From NCBI RefSeq assembly GCF_024266705.1, contig NZ_CP100756.1:124001-188000 (forward strand): a stretch of DNA of 64,000 nt. Direction: 5' to 3'. Below the pieces are notes generated by a model that was not told the DNA's origin, searched no databases, and was given only the letters and a program-made list of their open reading frames with translations. Made by a program: the position numbers and the translations under genes. The stretch comes from Natrinema gelatinilyticum. Lineage in GTDB: Archaea > Halobacteriota > Halobacteria > Halobacteriales > Natrialbaceae. Positions 26,833-34,719 of the stretch are shown in pieces (position 1 is the stretch's first letter; each line of letters opens with the position of its first letter).

Positions 26833-27330
26833 CATTTCCCATCGAACTATAAAATAACATAGTTACTGTGCCGTGAATTCATTTTCATCACTCGAAACGA
26901 ACAGATTCGGCCGTTCTCGCCCTCCTCGATAGTCCTGCGACGAACCCGAACCATCGACTCGAAATCGGTTTCACCGCGTGAACGGTGACGACCGACTCAG
27001 GCGTCTAGTGGCTATTCGTGCGCGTTTCCGTCGCGTACGCGCTCAGAACGTTGCCCAGTTGCGGATATTCCGTGCCCGCCCGGTCAGTGCCCAGAACCGG
27101 TGACCTCCGATGGGGGGTCGAAGGCGGACGGATAGGCCTATTCAGATTGCGTTTCGGACTCGTGTCTCTCGTGGTCCAGTCACGATAGCAGGCGCGAAAT
27201 AATCGGTACAGGTTCCGCGTACAACAGTCTGTTGCTCAGAAAGTCATGACACACGCCGCTTTCTGGATATCTTGGTCAAGTTCGCCAAATTCCGATTGAA
27301 TCTGTCTCCCGAACCGCCGTCATGTGTTCC

Positions 27331-27356
27331 GCTAGTGGATTAAATCATTGCAGATT
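27331..27356 (+). repeat. 26-nt direct repeat, copy 1
   Basis: Starts GCTAGTGGATTAAATCATTG and is identical to copy 2 at 27425-27450 except for two T/G positions. Start-to-start distance is 94 nt. Confidence 0.8.
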
Positions 27357-27424
27357 ACTTCAAATGATACAGTCGACTGTAATGATGAATATGTTTATAT
27401 TTCGAATCAGCTGTTATGTTGGTT

Positions 27425-27450
27425 GCTAGTTGATTAAATCATTGCATATT
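27425..27450 (+). repeat. 26-nt direct repeat, copy 2
   Basis: Starts GCTAGTTGATTAAATCATTG, about 90 nt before the ATG of the small secreted protein gene. May be an operator or a by-product of slippage or insertion. Confidence 0.8.
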
Positions 27451-27540
27451 GACATCTGTAACGAAGTGAGCTACTAATACACACGGCGGGTGGAAAGATT
27501 TCCGGGTGCAAATAATGCGCCTTACGAGTTGAGAGTAAGA

Positions 27541-27765
27541 ATGAGTTTAAAAGAGATACTTCGCATCACGATCGCGCTCTGCGTACTATTCGCATTAACG
27601 ATCGGTGGTATGGGACTAGTAGCTGCCGACCCACCGGGGAGTGACACGAACAACCCGAACGACGGGCCAAAAGACAATGGAAAATGCTAGGACAACACAA
27701 AAAAGAAGTCATGCCCTGACAAACCTGGGAATGACCCGCCGCACAGTGGAGGACCAGCGGATTAA
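27541..27765 (+). pseudogene. Small secreted Asn/Pro-rich protein interrupted by an in-frame TAG
   Basis: From the ATG, MSLKEILRITIALCVLFALT forms a signal peptide ending near GLVAADPP; a polar Asn/Asp/Pro-rich tail follows to a TAG at 27688-27690 (49 residues). Reading past the TAG in the same frame gives a coherent continuation (DNTKKKSCPDKPGNDPPHSG) to a TAA at 27763-27765, 74 codons in all. Composition before and after the TAG is alike, including a Cys just before it. I infer a nonsense mutation or, less likely, readthrough. The function is unknown. Confidence 0.55.
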
Positions 27766-27766
27766 G

Positions 27767-27931
27767 CTAAGTGAGAAGTCGGCATAGACTCTCACTGGGG
27801 AAGTTTAATTTTTGAATTGGTGTTTTGATTGCGATTCCGTTATCTGCTTGACCTGCACTGAGCATTCGCCGCTCCTCAGTAGTCGCTTCCTTCACCGTGC
27901 CACATTCGCACGTTGTATCTCCCACGCCCAT
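27767..27931 (-). CDS. Possible 54-residue protein with a CxC motif
   Basis: The frame starts MGVGDTTCECGTVKEATTEE and ends with ...LNFPSESLCRLLT. The N-terminal C-E-C-G motif and the acidic/polar composition resemble small zinc-binding haloarchaeal proteins, but no family is recognised. The TATA-like AATATATAAT lies 10-20 nt upstream of the ATG, closer than usual. Its stop is one base from the TAA that would end the read-through of the convergent secreted protein gene. Existence as a gene is uncertain. Confidence 0.35.
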   Translation of the reverse strand: MGVGDTTCECGTVKEATTEERRMLSAGQADNGIAIKTPIQKLNFPSESLCRLLT

Positions 27932-27957
27932 AATATCAAATTATATATTATCGGACA

Positions 27958-27988
27958 AAACTATGGCTTGTGCTGCTAATCACTAAAG
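27958..27988 (+). mobile_element. Solo terminal fragment of an IS630-family element
   Basis: The reverse complement of 27974-27988 is CTTTAGTGATTAGCA, 14 of 15 identical to the left inverted repeat of the IS630 element at 8545. The preceding bases (TATGGCTTGTGCTGCTAA) align with the 3' end of that transposase gene. Nothing else of the element remains. Confidence 0.6.
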
Positions 27989-28003
27989 TTACTGACTACG
28001 AAT

Positions 28004-28122
28004 AGAAACGGCAAAAGGATGAAAAGCGTCGGGAGAAGTGGCAAAAGGAAGACTACGAGTATTACGACCAACAGAACGATACCCATGTTCAGTACCTCAC
28101 AAAGCATCGCCAGTTAGCCTGA
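28004..28122 (+). pseudogene. C-terminal coding scrap
   Basis: After an in-frame TAG the frame reads KRQKDEKRREKWQKEDYEYY, then DQQNDTHVQYLTKHRQLA and TGA. The highly charged helix and the coherent end look like the tail of a real protein whose front part is lost. Upstream, TDYE before the TAG could be part of the same protein. No family is recognised. Confidence 0.3.
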
Positions 28123-28189
28123 CCTGAGCCACCTGTTCTGTTGTGATGAGTCGCCAGCAACGGTTGAACAACGCTGATCGAAGATGGAG

Positions 28190-28227
28190 CTGTCGCTGTC
28201 GGCGGCGGTTAGCCGCCGACGCGACAG
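28190..28227. repeat. Long hairpin at the 3' side of the ISH3-family transposase
   Basis: CTGTCGC...GCGACAG encloses GTCGGCGGC...GCCGCCGAC with one unpaired T, giving a 16-bp stem. It lies 37 nt past the transposase stop and may be a terminator or part of the IS end. Confidence 0.5.
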
Positions 28228-28263
28228 CGTTGCCACTTGCGAAGACGCTTGCTCGGTCAGTGA

Positions 28264-29435
28264 CTACCGGTAGAACCGGTCATCAGGTGGTCGGTTCGCG
28301 GGGACGGCCCGACGCACCGCGAGGGCCGTCCACGCGGCCCGTCGAACCATATTCACGAACTCTTTGTATGGCCACCACCAGAGGCGACGCCCGCCTCGGC
28401 GGGGCGTCGCTACGTATTCGTAGTGGAGATACCGCCACGCGTTCTGTAACAGCAGGCTCACCACGACGTACAGCAATCTCACCGTTGCGTCTCGTGTCGT
28501 TGTCGTCGCTATCGCTTGCTCGGACAAGCGATAGCTCGACTCGATACCGAAGCGTTTGCTGTAGTGGTATCGAGCGTCGCGTGGTGTCTCGATGAACGGC
28601 GCGTCAGCGGCGTAGCCGTGACGCGCCACGCCGTGCTCGTCATATCGTCCGTTCAGGTACGTACAGTCGATGTAGACGGGAAACTCGACGGTCCAGCTGT
28701 GACCGTCGAGTTTCCCTGTCAAGTCGTGTTGAATGATGCGACTCCACCCTTCCGAGAGTTCATGCTGAATCGTCTTCCCCCACCGGATGATCGGGACAAC
28801 GTAGGCGCAGTTGTGCGCCTGTAGCAGCGTGAGACACTTGCTGTCGTAGAATCCGCGATCAAGATAGACGGCCTTGATTTCGGTGTCAAGGCCGTCGAGA
28901 ACACCGAGGAACTCAGCGAGGACGCTGCTGGCGGTGTCGCCGTCTTCGAGACGGCGCACCGCCAGCGTGTAGCGTAGCGTTTGTTTTTTACACGCGCGTA
29001 GAGTGTGGCGTAGGCGTGGAACGAAGTGGTTCCACGCTTCGCTTCCGAGTGGTAGAGAGCGTCTGTGTTGTCTTCGTCACCGTAGTAGGGCCGCAGGTGG
29101 AGGTCTGCGCAGACCTCCACCTGCTCGGGGAGCAGTTCCACAATATCTCGCCGAAGAAGCGTGTTTGCGACTCGTTCGAGCCATTCCGGCTCGAACTTCG
29201 TCCGGAGATGATAGAGAATCGTGTTTGCTGATGGCGAGTTCTCGCTGGAGTTGCAGAGCGTAGAGATCGAGGTCCCGTCGGCGGTCGCGCCGACGAGGAC
29301 CTCGTAAATGTCCTCTGCGTCGATTTCAGCGTTGTTGGCAAGGTTCAGAGCAACTTCCTCGTCAAGCTGGTTGACGAGGAAGTTAAGGAGCTGGTCCTCG
29401 TGGATTTCACTGTCTGCTTGTTGGGTCTTGAACAC
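28264..29435 (-). pseudogene. ISH3-family transposase inactivated by a 5-nt duplication
   Basis: The N-terminal frame (29435 inward) reads MFKTQQADSEIHEDQLLNFL through SFHAYATLYARVKNKRYA. The C-terminal frame reads RYTLAVRRLEDGDTASSVL through KAVYLDRGFYDSKC, CTYLNGRYDEHGVARHGY and VPANRPPDDR. Together they cover a full ISH3-type DDE transposase of about 388 residues. The frames are broken at 28969-28978, where GTAGC occurs twice in tandem (plus strand). Removing one copy restores KNKRYTLAVRR exactly. The element interrupts a TnpB remnant on its right side. Confidence 0.8.
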
Positions 29436-29460
29436 ACCTTCAGCAAGCAGATGTTCTAAC

Positions 29461-29730
29461 TAACCGGCTTTGTGAAGTACTGATGTTGAGGCGGAGAATA
29501 GCGGCTTGGACGAGTTGTGCCCGTGAGTCCGTCTCCTCTCGAAGTTCGGAGCAGAGCGCGTCCCGGACTTGCCGTTTGTTAGTCTTGGACTCAGTGTATG
29601 CGGTGTCCGATCAACAGTATTCGGCGGTTCGGTTCGTACAGTATAGGTACTGCTCGGCGGTGTGGTGGAGTGCGTCGCGTTGCTCGGCGGAAACAGCGAG
29701 TTTCACGACGGCGGTTCGACGCACGTCTAT
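29461..29730 (-). pseudogene. N-terminal fragment of an IS200/605-type TnpB
   Basis: From an ATA at 29730, where a start codon is expected, the frame reads IDVRRTAVVKLAVSAEQRDA, LHHTAEQYLYCTNRTAEYC, an in-frame TGA (29613-29611) where the family usually has Trp, then SDTAYTESKTNKRQVRDALC and SELREETDSRAQLVQAAILR. This is the typical start of haloarchaeal TnpB proteins. It is cut at about 29461 by the ISH3-family element. Loss of the start codon, the stop and the truncation make it dead. Confidence 0.65.
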
Positions 29731-29959
29731 ACTTCAGAAGGTCTCCGACGGGACTTGAACGCGTGGGTGTCGGTCAGCCGCAGTGTGCTGGTTGTGTCCT
29801 ACCATGTCGGGTTCCGCTCCAGCCTACTCACTCCCTTCGGTCGCTCTCTTCTCACGGGCGCAAAGCGCCATTTCGAACGGTCAGAGGGACCGACGATCCC
29901 TCTCGACGTGAGGCCGGTGGTCCACCTTGAATTACGCTGATCCGCAGTTTCTCGGGCGC
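29731..29959. other. Region upstream of the TnpB fragment, no gene
   Basis: Holds a tRNA-like string (GGGACTTGAACGCG near 29750) that does not fold into a complete cloverleaf. Otherwise no supported feature. Confidence 0.4.
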
Positions 29960-30889
29960 TCATCCCGCGGACAGCGCATCCTCGAGTCGATCCTCGATAT
30001 CGTCCAGTTCGGCCCGTAATTCCTCGCGCTCTGGCCCCTCTAGTTCGTCGATTCGATCAGCGATGCCCTGGAGCCGCGAGTACTTTTCGTCCTCGTCGAC
30101 GGCGGTTTTCTGGACGTAGACGTCCTCGTCGACGTCGTACACCTCCGACTCCTCGAGATCGGTGACAGCGAGGACGACGTCTAACTTGTCTCGATCGACC
30201 CCAGTGACCCACTCGCGGGGAATACCGCGCTCGTCGAGAACGTCGAATATCGTTTCCTCATCCTTCGGCTGACGGCGCTCGCGGGTCGTCCGCCTGACGG
30301 TTCCGTATCGGCCGTGAAGCTGTTGGTCGGGTCCGAGTCGCTCGAGCAGCGCGTTGCGAATCGAGCGCCGAACCCGGTTCGATCCGTGTTGGACGTCCGA
30401 CGCGAGGACGTAGAGGTCGGTGGCGCTGTCGGTGTCAAGCGCCGAGGGATCGTCGGCGTCGTGGCGTTCGAGCTGTCGGGCGAACAGCAACGCGTCGTCG
30501 TGAACCCGTTCGGGCGTCGATCGAGCGGCGACAGCCGGGACGAGAAACGGGCTCTCACCGGCGGTCGCCTCCTCGGGATCGTACCGGATCTCGTCGTCGT
30601 CGGCCGTGTAGGAACCAGTGAGCGTTGCGATGCTCGCGTACGGCTCGACGCCCGGCGGCAGCGTCGCGAGGGGGATCGATCCGTCGGCGAGTTGTTCGAA
30701 GAAGACGACGAACTGCTCGCGCCAGAGCGGCCGCCGCTCGCCGCTGTCACCGAAGCGGACGACGATTCGATCGTCTGCAGTCCGTTCGATACCGAACGGG
30801 CGGCCGGAGACCGGCGTGACCAGTTCGGCACGCGGCTCGAGGGCCTCGCACTGCCGCCGGAGCGTGATCCAGGTGTCGTCGGATCCCAT
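29960..30889 (-). CDS. Haloarchaeal conserved hypothetical protein
   Basis: A 309-residue acidic protein starting MGSDDTWITLRRQCEALEPR. The N-terminal half contains RPFGIERTADDRIVVRFGDS and LWREQFVVFFEQLADGSIPL, a compact alpha/beta domain. The middle includes RVHDDALLFARQLERHDADD. The C-terminal third (TIFDVLDERGIPREWVTGVD ... RLQGIADRIDELEGPEREEL) is helical with coiled-coil potential. No signal peptide or membrane helix is visible and I do not recognise the family. It follows the HAD gene on the same strand, separated by a hairpin. Confidence 0.7.
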   Translation of the reverse strand: MGSDDTWITLRRQCEALEPRAELVTPVSGRPFGIERTADDRIVVRFGDSGERRPLWREQFVVFFEQLADGSIPLATLPPGVEPYASIATLTGSYTADDDEIRYDPEEATAGESPFLVPAVAARSTPERVHDDALLFARQLERHDADDPSALDTDSATDLYVLASDVQHGSNRVRRSIRNALLERLGPDQQLHGRYGTVRRTTRERRQPKDEETIFDVLDERGIPREWVTGVDRDKLDVVLAVTDLEESEVYDVDEDVYVQKTAVDEDEKYSRLQGIADRIDELEGPEREELRAELDDIEDRLEDALSAG

Positions 30890-30978
30890 GGGCTAGGTAC
30901 TGCGAGCAGGGCAAAAAAGCCAAGCACGAATCTGCCACCAGGGATCGACCGCCGCCGGTCGCGGACCCGGCGTGAACC

Positions 30979-31001
30979 GCCTCGGGGTCACGCCCCGAGG
31001 C
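30979..31001. terminator. Hairpin between HAD hydrolase and hypothetical gene
   Basis: A 9-bp stem GCCTCGGGG/CCCCGAGGC with a 5-nt loop lies 72-94 nt past the HAD stop. No clear T-run follows, so it may be a terminator or the relic of a mobile element end. Confidence 0.4.
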
Positions 31002-31072
31002 ATTCGCCTTGCGTATCTATAGACTTGGCCGCACGCTCGTCGCGAGTCAGAGCACGCGGGGCGAGTACGCGC

Positions 31073-31726
31073 TTACTCGAGAATCGATGGGAGGCCAGCG
31101 AGCGACGTGAGATGATAGGTCGGGTCCACGTCCGTCTGCGGTCGGTCGCCCTCGTCACGAGTGATCAACACCGAGTCGATGCCAGCGTTATCGGCCGCGC
31201 TCACGTCGACGGCCCGATCGCCGACGTAGAGCGCGTCGGCCGCCTCGAGGGCGTTCATCGCGGCGTCGATATTCGTCGGATCGGGTTTGCGTCGAGCCAA
31301 CCCGTCCGACGTCAGCGGACAGCCGTAGACGGTCTCGAAGAGCGATCGAAGGCCGAATCGGTCGAGCAGTGTCGAGATGACGGCCGGGTGGTTGTCGCTG
31401 ACGATCCCGAGCGGTGCCTCGAGCGATCGGACTGCGGTGACGTCGTCGTAGGCCGACCGGAACCCGCGCTCGACCTCGTCACGCTGGGACTTCACCATCT
31501 CGCGGGCGGCCCGGGCGCAGAACACGTCGGCTTCGATACCAAGGCTGCGACACCGTCGAGCGATCGACTCGAAGTCACCGCGAAGAAAGGCCTGGATCGT
31601 CTCCGGCGTCGGCCCGGATCGTTCGAGTTTCTCGTACGTTCGACCGAGAGCGTCCGACAGTCGCTGGGACGAGGGGCCCTCAACGACGACTCCGTCGAAG
31701 TCGAACAGGACCGCGTCGTAGTGCAT
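31073..31726 (-). CDS. HAD-superfamily hydrolase
   Basis: This 217-residue protein starts MHYDAVLFDFDGVVVEGPSS with the HAD nucleophile motif DFDGV. Motif II is in SLEAPLGIVSDNHPAVIST, and motif III/IV in RRKPDPTNIDAAMNALEAAD and ALYVGDRAVDVSAADNAG. The cap between motifs I and II is helical, as in phosphoglycolate-phosphatase-like (subfamily IA) enzymes. It probably removes phosphate from a small metabolite; the substrate is unknown. It is divergent from the aldehyde oxidoreductase gene, with an AT-rich box (TTATTACTCG, minus strand, near 31750) about 25-30 nt upstream. Confidence 0.85.
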   Translation of the reverse strand: MHYDAVLFDFDGVVVEGPSSQRLSDALGRTYEKLERSGPTPETIQAFLRGDFESIARRCRSLGIEADVFCARAAREMVKSQRDEVERGFRSAYDDVTAVRSLEAPLGIVSDNHPAVISTLLDRFGLRSLFETVYGCPLTSDGLARRKPDPTNIDAAMNALEAADALYVGDRAVDVSAADNAGIDSVLITRDEGDRPQTDVDPTYHLTSLAGLPSILE

Positions 31727-31893
31727 CAGTATAATTTCTCGAACGACGAGTAATAACGTTGGCTGGTCGCGGTGGCAACGTTCCACCGGCGGACGCGCGG
31801 GTCAACCGAGGCGGCGGTATCGACGTCGTGTCGTCCCCGGCCAGGGAGCGTGATCACTCACAGCTAAGGGCTTTCGGTAGCTACTGTATAGCA

Positions 31894-33561
31894 ATGCTCC
31901 ACGCCGAAGGGCCGCTGCTCACCGTCGATGTCGGTGAGCGAACCGCAACTGAAACGAACATCGACGACCTGCTCGAGACGTTCGTCGGCGGGCGGGCCGC
32001 TGCGACGGCGCTCGCGCACGAACGGATCCCGTTCGACGCGGATCCGTTCGGCCCCGAAAACCGAGCGTATCTCTCGACAGGACCGCTACAACAGTCGCGC
32101 ATGTCGTTTACCGGCCGGATGAACATGACGGGGCTTTCACCGTTGACCGACGGCCTCGTCTCGACGAACGCCGGCGGTTACCTCTCACGAAACTTCGTCG
32201 GAACGGGGATCAGCGTCCTCGAGGTAGCCGGCGAGAGCGACGAGTTGATAGCCGTCCACGTGACCGACGAGGGCGTCGAGTTCGAGGCGGTACCGGAACT
32301 CGAGGGGGCGACAGTTCCGGAGACATCGGACTACGTGACCGACCGGCACGACCTCGGCCCCGACAACTGTATCGCCATCGGGCCCGCGGGCGAGAATCGG
32401 GTCCGGTTCGCGTCGGTGATGACGTTCGACTCGCGGGCATTCGGTCGGGGCGGACTCGGTGCCGTCCTCGGGTCGAAGAACGTCAAGTGCGTCACCTTCG
32501 AGGGGGACGCGGAACCGCCGGTCGAAATCCCGAACCCGCCGGAGATGGACGTCCACCGCGAGGCGGCGCAGTCGGACGACTTGATGCGCCGGCAGGGAAC
32601 GACCGGCAATACCGAGTTCATCAATGAAAACTTCGCGCTGCCGACGCGATACTTCCAGGAGTACGAATTCGAACACGCAGCGGGCATCGGTGGGAGCGCC
32701 GTCGAGGAGAAAAAGTACAAGAAGGGCGCGTGCTCGGCCTGTGCGTACGCCTGCAAACTCCCGACACAGGACGAGGAAACCGGCGTCGAGACCGAAGGGC
32801 CTGAGTTCGAAACCGTCTACGCCTTCGGCTCGAATCAGGGCGTCGGCGACATCGTCGACGTGATGCAGGCGAACGAACTCTGTGACACTCTCGGGATGGA
32901 CACGATCTCCGCCGGCGTCACCGTTGCAGCCTACCTCGCTAGCGAAGACGAGTTTGGGAACGCGGAACTCGCGCGCGAAACGACGGAGAAAATCGCCCAC
33001 CGGGAGGGGATCGGCGACACGCTCGCGGAGGGCGTCGACCGCTGTCACGACGACCTCGAGGTCGACAACTACACCGTCAAGGGAATGGAGTTCGCCGCCC
33101 ACGACGGGCGTGTTCTGCATGGTCAGGGTCTCTCCTACGCCGTCGCGAACCGGGGCGCAGACCACATGTACGCCGGGATGCTCTCCCTCGAGTACAGCGG
33201 TCAACTCGATCCGGAAGGCACTCTCGGCAAAGCAGAGACTCTCGTGCAGGAGGAAAACGCGTCCGCATTCCGGGACACCGGAATCGTCTGTGCGTTCGGC
33301 AGCGACTACGTGACCGACGATCGTCTCGAGACACTGTTCGACGCCGACCACGAAGACCTCCTCGAGATCGGCGCCCGAACCGTCCGCTTCGAGCGCCACT
33401 TCAACAATCGGCGGGGCTTCGACCGAGACGACGACGGCCTTCCGTACGAAATCCCCGATCTCGAGGACGCGATCGCGGAGTACTACGCGACTCGAGGCTG
33501 GACGGACGATGGCACCGTCCCCGAAACGGCGATCGAACGAGTTGCGCCCTCCGCCGACTGA
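31894..33561 (+). CDS. aor: Aldehyde ferredoxin oxidoreductase (tungsten-pterin enzyme)
   Basis: The 555-residue enzyme starts MLHAEGPLLTVDVGERTATE. The N-terminal domain holds SRMSFTGRMNMTGLSPLTD-like pterin-contact sequence, NAGGYLSRNF and GAVLGSKNVKCVTFEG. The [4Fe-4S] ligands are the Cys residues of GACSACAYAC plus a distal Cys in DTGIVCAFGSD. It oxidises aldehydes to acids, reducing ferredoxin, with a W-bis-pterin cofactor. The start is chosen by homology-like onset; upstream codons are not family-like. The MoaD-type protein encoded convergently next door could help build the pterin. Confidence 0.88.
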   Translation: MLHAEGPLLTVDVGERTATETNIDDLLETFVGGRAAATALAHERIPFDADPFGPENRAYLSTGPLQQSRMSFTGRMNMTGLSPLTDGLVSTNAGGYLSRNFVGTGISVLEVAGESDELIAVHVTDEGVEFEAVPELEGATVPETSDYVTDRHDLGPDNCIAIGPAGENRVRFASVMTFDSRAFGRGGLGAVLGSKNVKCVTFEGDAEPPVEIPNPPEMDVHREAAQSDDLMRRQGTTGNTEFINENFALPTRYFQEYEFEHAAGIGGSAVEEKKYKKGACSACAYACKLPTQDEETGVETEGPEFETVYAFGSNQGVGDIVDVMQANELCDTLGMDTISAGVTVAAYLASEDEFGNAELARETTEKIAHREGIGDTLAEGVDRCHDDLEVDNYTVKGMEFAAHDGRVLHGQGLSYAVANRGADHMYAGMLSLEYSGQLDPEGTLGKAETLVQEENASAFRDTGIVCAFGSDYVTDDRLETLFDADHEDLLEIGARTVRFERHFNNRRGFDRDDDGLPYEIPDLEDAIAEYYATRGWTDDGTVPETAIERVAPSAD

Positions 33562-33584
33562 CGATCACTCCTGGTCGCTCCCCA

Positions 33585-33866
33585 TCACCCGCCGTATACT
33601 GACGGAACGAGCCGAATCACGTCGTCCGCCGCGATGCTCGTTTCGAGGCCATCGAGATGGGTAACGTGTTTCTTGTCCTTCGTCACGACCGTCTCGCCCG
33701 CCAGTCCGGTCCTATCGTTGTCGAGGAGTCGTCCCTCGAGTTCCGGAAACGCAGTCTCGAGTTCGATCAGCAGTTCACCGACGGTTTCGGCGTCCGTCTC
33801 GTGGAGGACGGTCTTTCGGCCGATGTCGTCTCGAAACGGCCCGAAGAAGAGGCACTCGAGTTGCAC
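33585..33866 (-). CDS. MoaD/ThiS-like small ubiquitin-like modifier protein
   Basis: A 93-residue beta-grasp protein: MQLECLFFGPFRDDIGRKTV, TVGELLIELETAFPELEGRL and a C-terminus ending VIRLVPSVYGG. The free terminal Gly-Gly is the activation site used for thiocarboxylation or for linkage to lysines, as in archaeal SAMPs and MoaD. It may deliver sulfur for molybdopterin/tungstopterin synthesis; its position 3'-to-3' with the tungsten enzyme supports, but does not prove, that link. Normal length for the family is 80-95 residues. Confidence 0.82.
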   Translation of the reverse strand: MQLECLFFGPFRDDIGRKTVLHETDAETVGELLIELETAFPELEGRLLDNDRTGLAGETVVTKDKKHVTHLDGLETSIAADDVIRLVPSVYGG

Positions 33867-34080
33867 GACGTGCTATTCGACGCGCTAACCCTTGTATTCG
33901 ACGGACCCTGGCGTCGATCGGCGAAAACGGAATCCGAGAACGGCGGCGATCGGAGCCCTCAGCTATCGACGATTGCGTTTGCGTCGCCCCGTCCTGGCGA
34001 GGAAGACACTCCGAGCGCGGACGGGACGCCTCTCGCACGGCGGCCCGACCGAGCCTCTCCCGGTCACCGCGTCTGACGGC

Positions 34081-34590
34081 TCACGACGGCGTCAACCGAT
34101 CCCACAGGGACTTTAGATCCTTGGCCGCCGCCATCGTTTCGAGTTCGCGGTAGGCGGACTTCTCCTCGTCGTAGTTCGACTCGAGGGGTGTCTGCACGTC
34201 GTTTCCCAGCTCCAATTGTTCAGCGATCGTCGTCAGACCCTCGTAGGCGGTCATCTCGATGCGCTCGGTCATCATTCCCGCGTTCAGGTAGACCATGTTG
34301 AGCAGCTCGTCGTCCTCGATCTCGGACTCGAGTTCACTCCGCTCCGCCTCGAGGCCGTCGAGGACGGCCGATTCCCGCGCCTCCGCGGGCCGATCGAGCG
34401 CCGCGAAGACGTCCTCCAGGCGCTGTACCTGCGTTCGGGTCTCGTCGCGGTGATCGGCGAATCCCTGGCTCATCCGATCGTTCGTCGTGTGGCGGGCCAT
34501 CTCGTCGAGCGTCTCGACGAGTTCCTGTTCGACGTAGTACTGCTGGGCGAGCTTGTGCACGAACAATTCGTGGAGGTCGTTCATTGCCAT
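34081..34590 (-). CDS. DUF892 / YciE-type ferritin-like protein
   Basis: This 169-residue all-helical protein starts MAMNDLHELFVHKLAQQYYV (an alternative ATG is two codons later) and carries EQELVETLDEMARHTTNDRM, FADHRDETRTQVQRLEDVFA and MVYLNAGMMTERIEMTAYEG. The spacing of Glu, His and Glu residues fits the di-iron four-helix bundle of the YciE/YciF (DUF892) family, linked to stress. It ends with WDRLTPS. The gene stands alone on the minus strand upstream of the MoaD-like gene. Confidence 0.8.
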   Translation of the reverse strand: MAMNDLHELFVHKLAQQYYVEQELVETLDEMARHTTNDRMSQGFADHRDETRTQVQRLEDVFAALDRPAEARESAVLDGLEAERSELESEIEDDELLNMVYLNAGMMTERIEMTAYEGLTTIAEQLELGNDVQTPLESNYDEEKSAYRELETMAAAKDLKSLWDRLTPS

Positions 34591-34719
34591 CGTAAACACT
34601 GGGTCGACCAGTCGCTTAGTCGTCCGGCCCGAACACGCAGGCGCGTCCCGGCGCCGGTCCTCGACAGTCGAGGCCCCCGATCAGGTGTCACCGTCTCTAA
34701 CCGACCGCGGCGACCGCGG

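Larger units (their letters stand above)
26833..27540. other. AT-rich region with a 26-nt direct repeat, no supported gene
   Basis: 708 bases without a convincing frame. The right part (27330-27480) is markedly AT-rich and contains a repeated 26-mer. The middle reads like decayed coding sequence but no family is recognised. Confidence 0.5.

Noticed and set aside
28969..28998. Canonical -1 slippery heptamer A_AAA_AAC in the ISH3 transposase, which would allow programmed frameshifting
   Set aside because: The codons there give the conserved KNK of the family in the zero frame, and a 5-nt tandem duplication just downstream fully explains the frame change.
29738..29830. tRNA-like string (GGGACTTGAACGCG) on the minus strand
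   Set aside because: Only a T-arm-like piece is present, with a mismatch. No 5' acceptor matching GTCGGAGAC and no clear anticodon arm were found.
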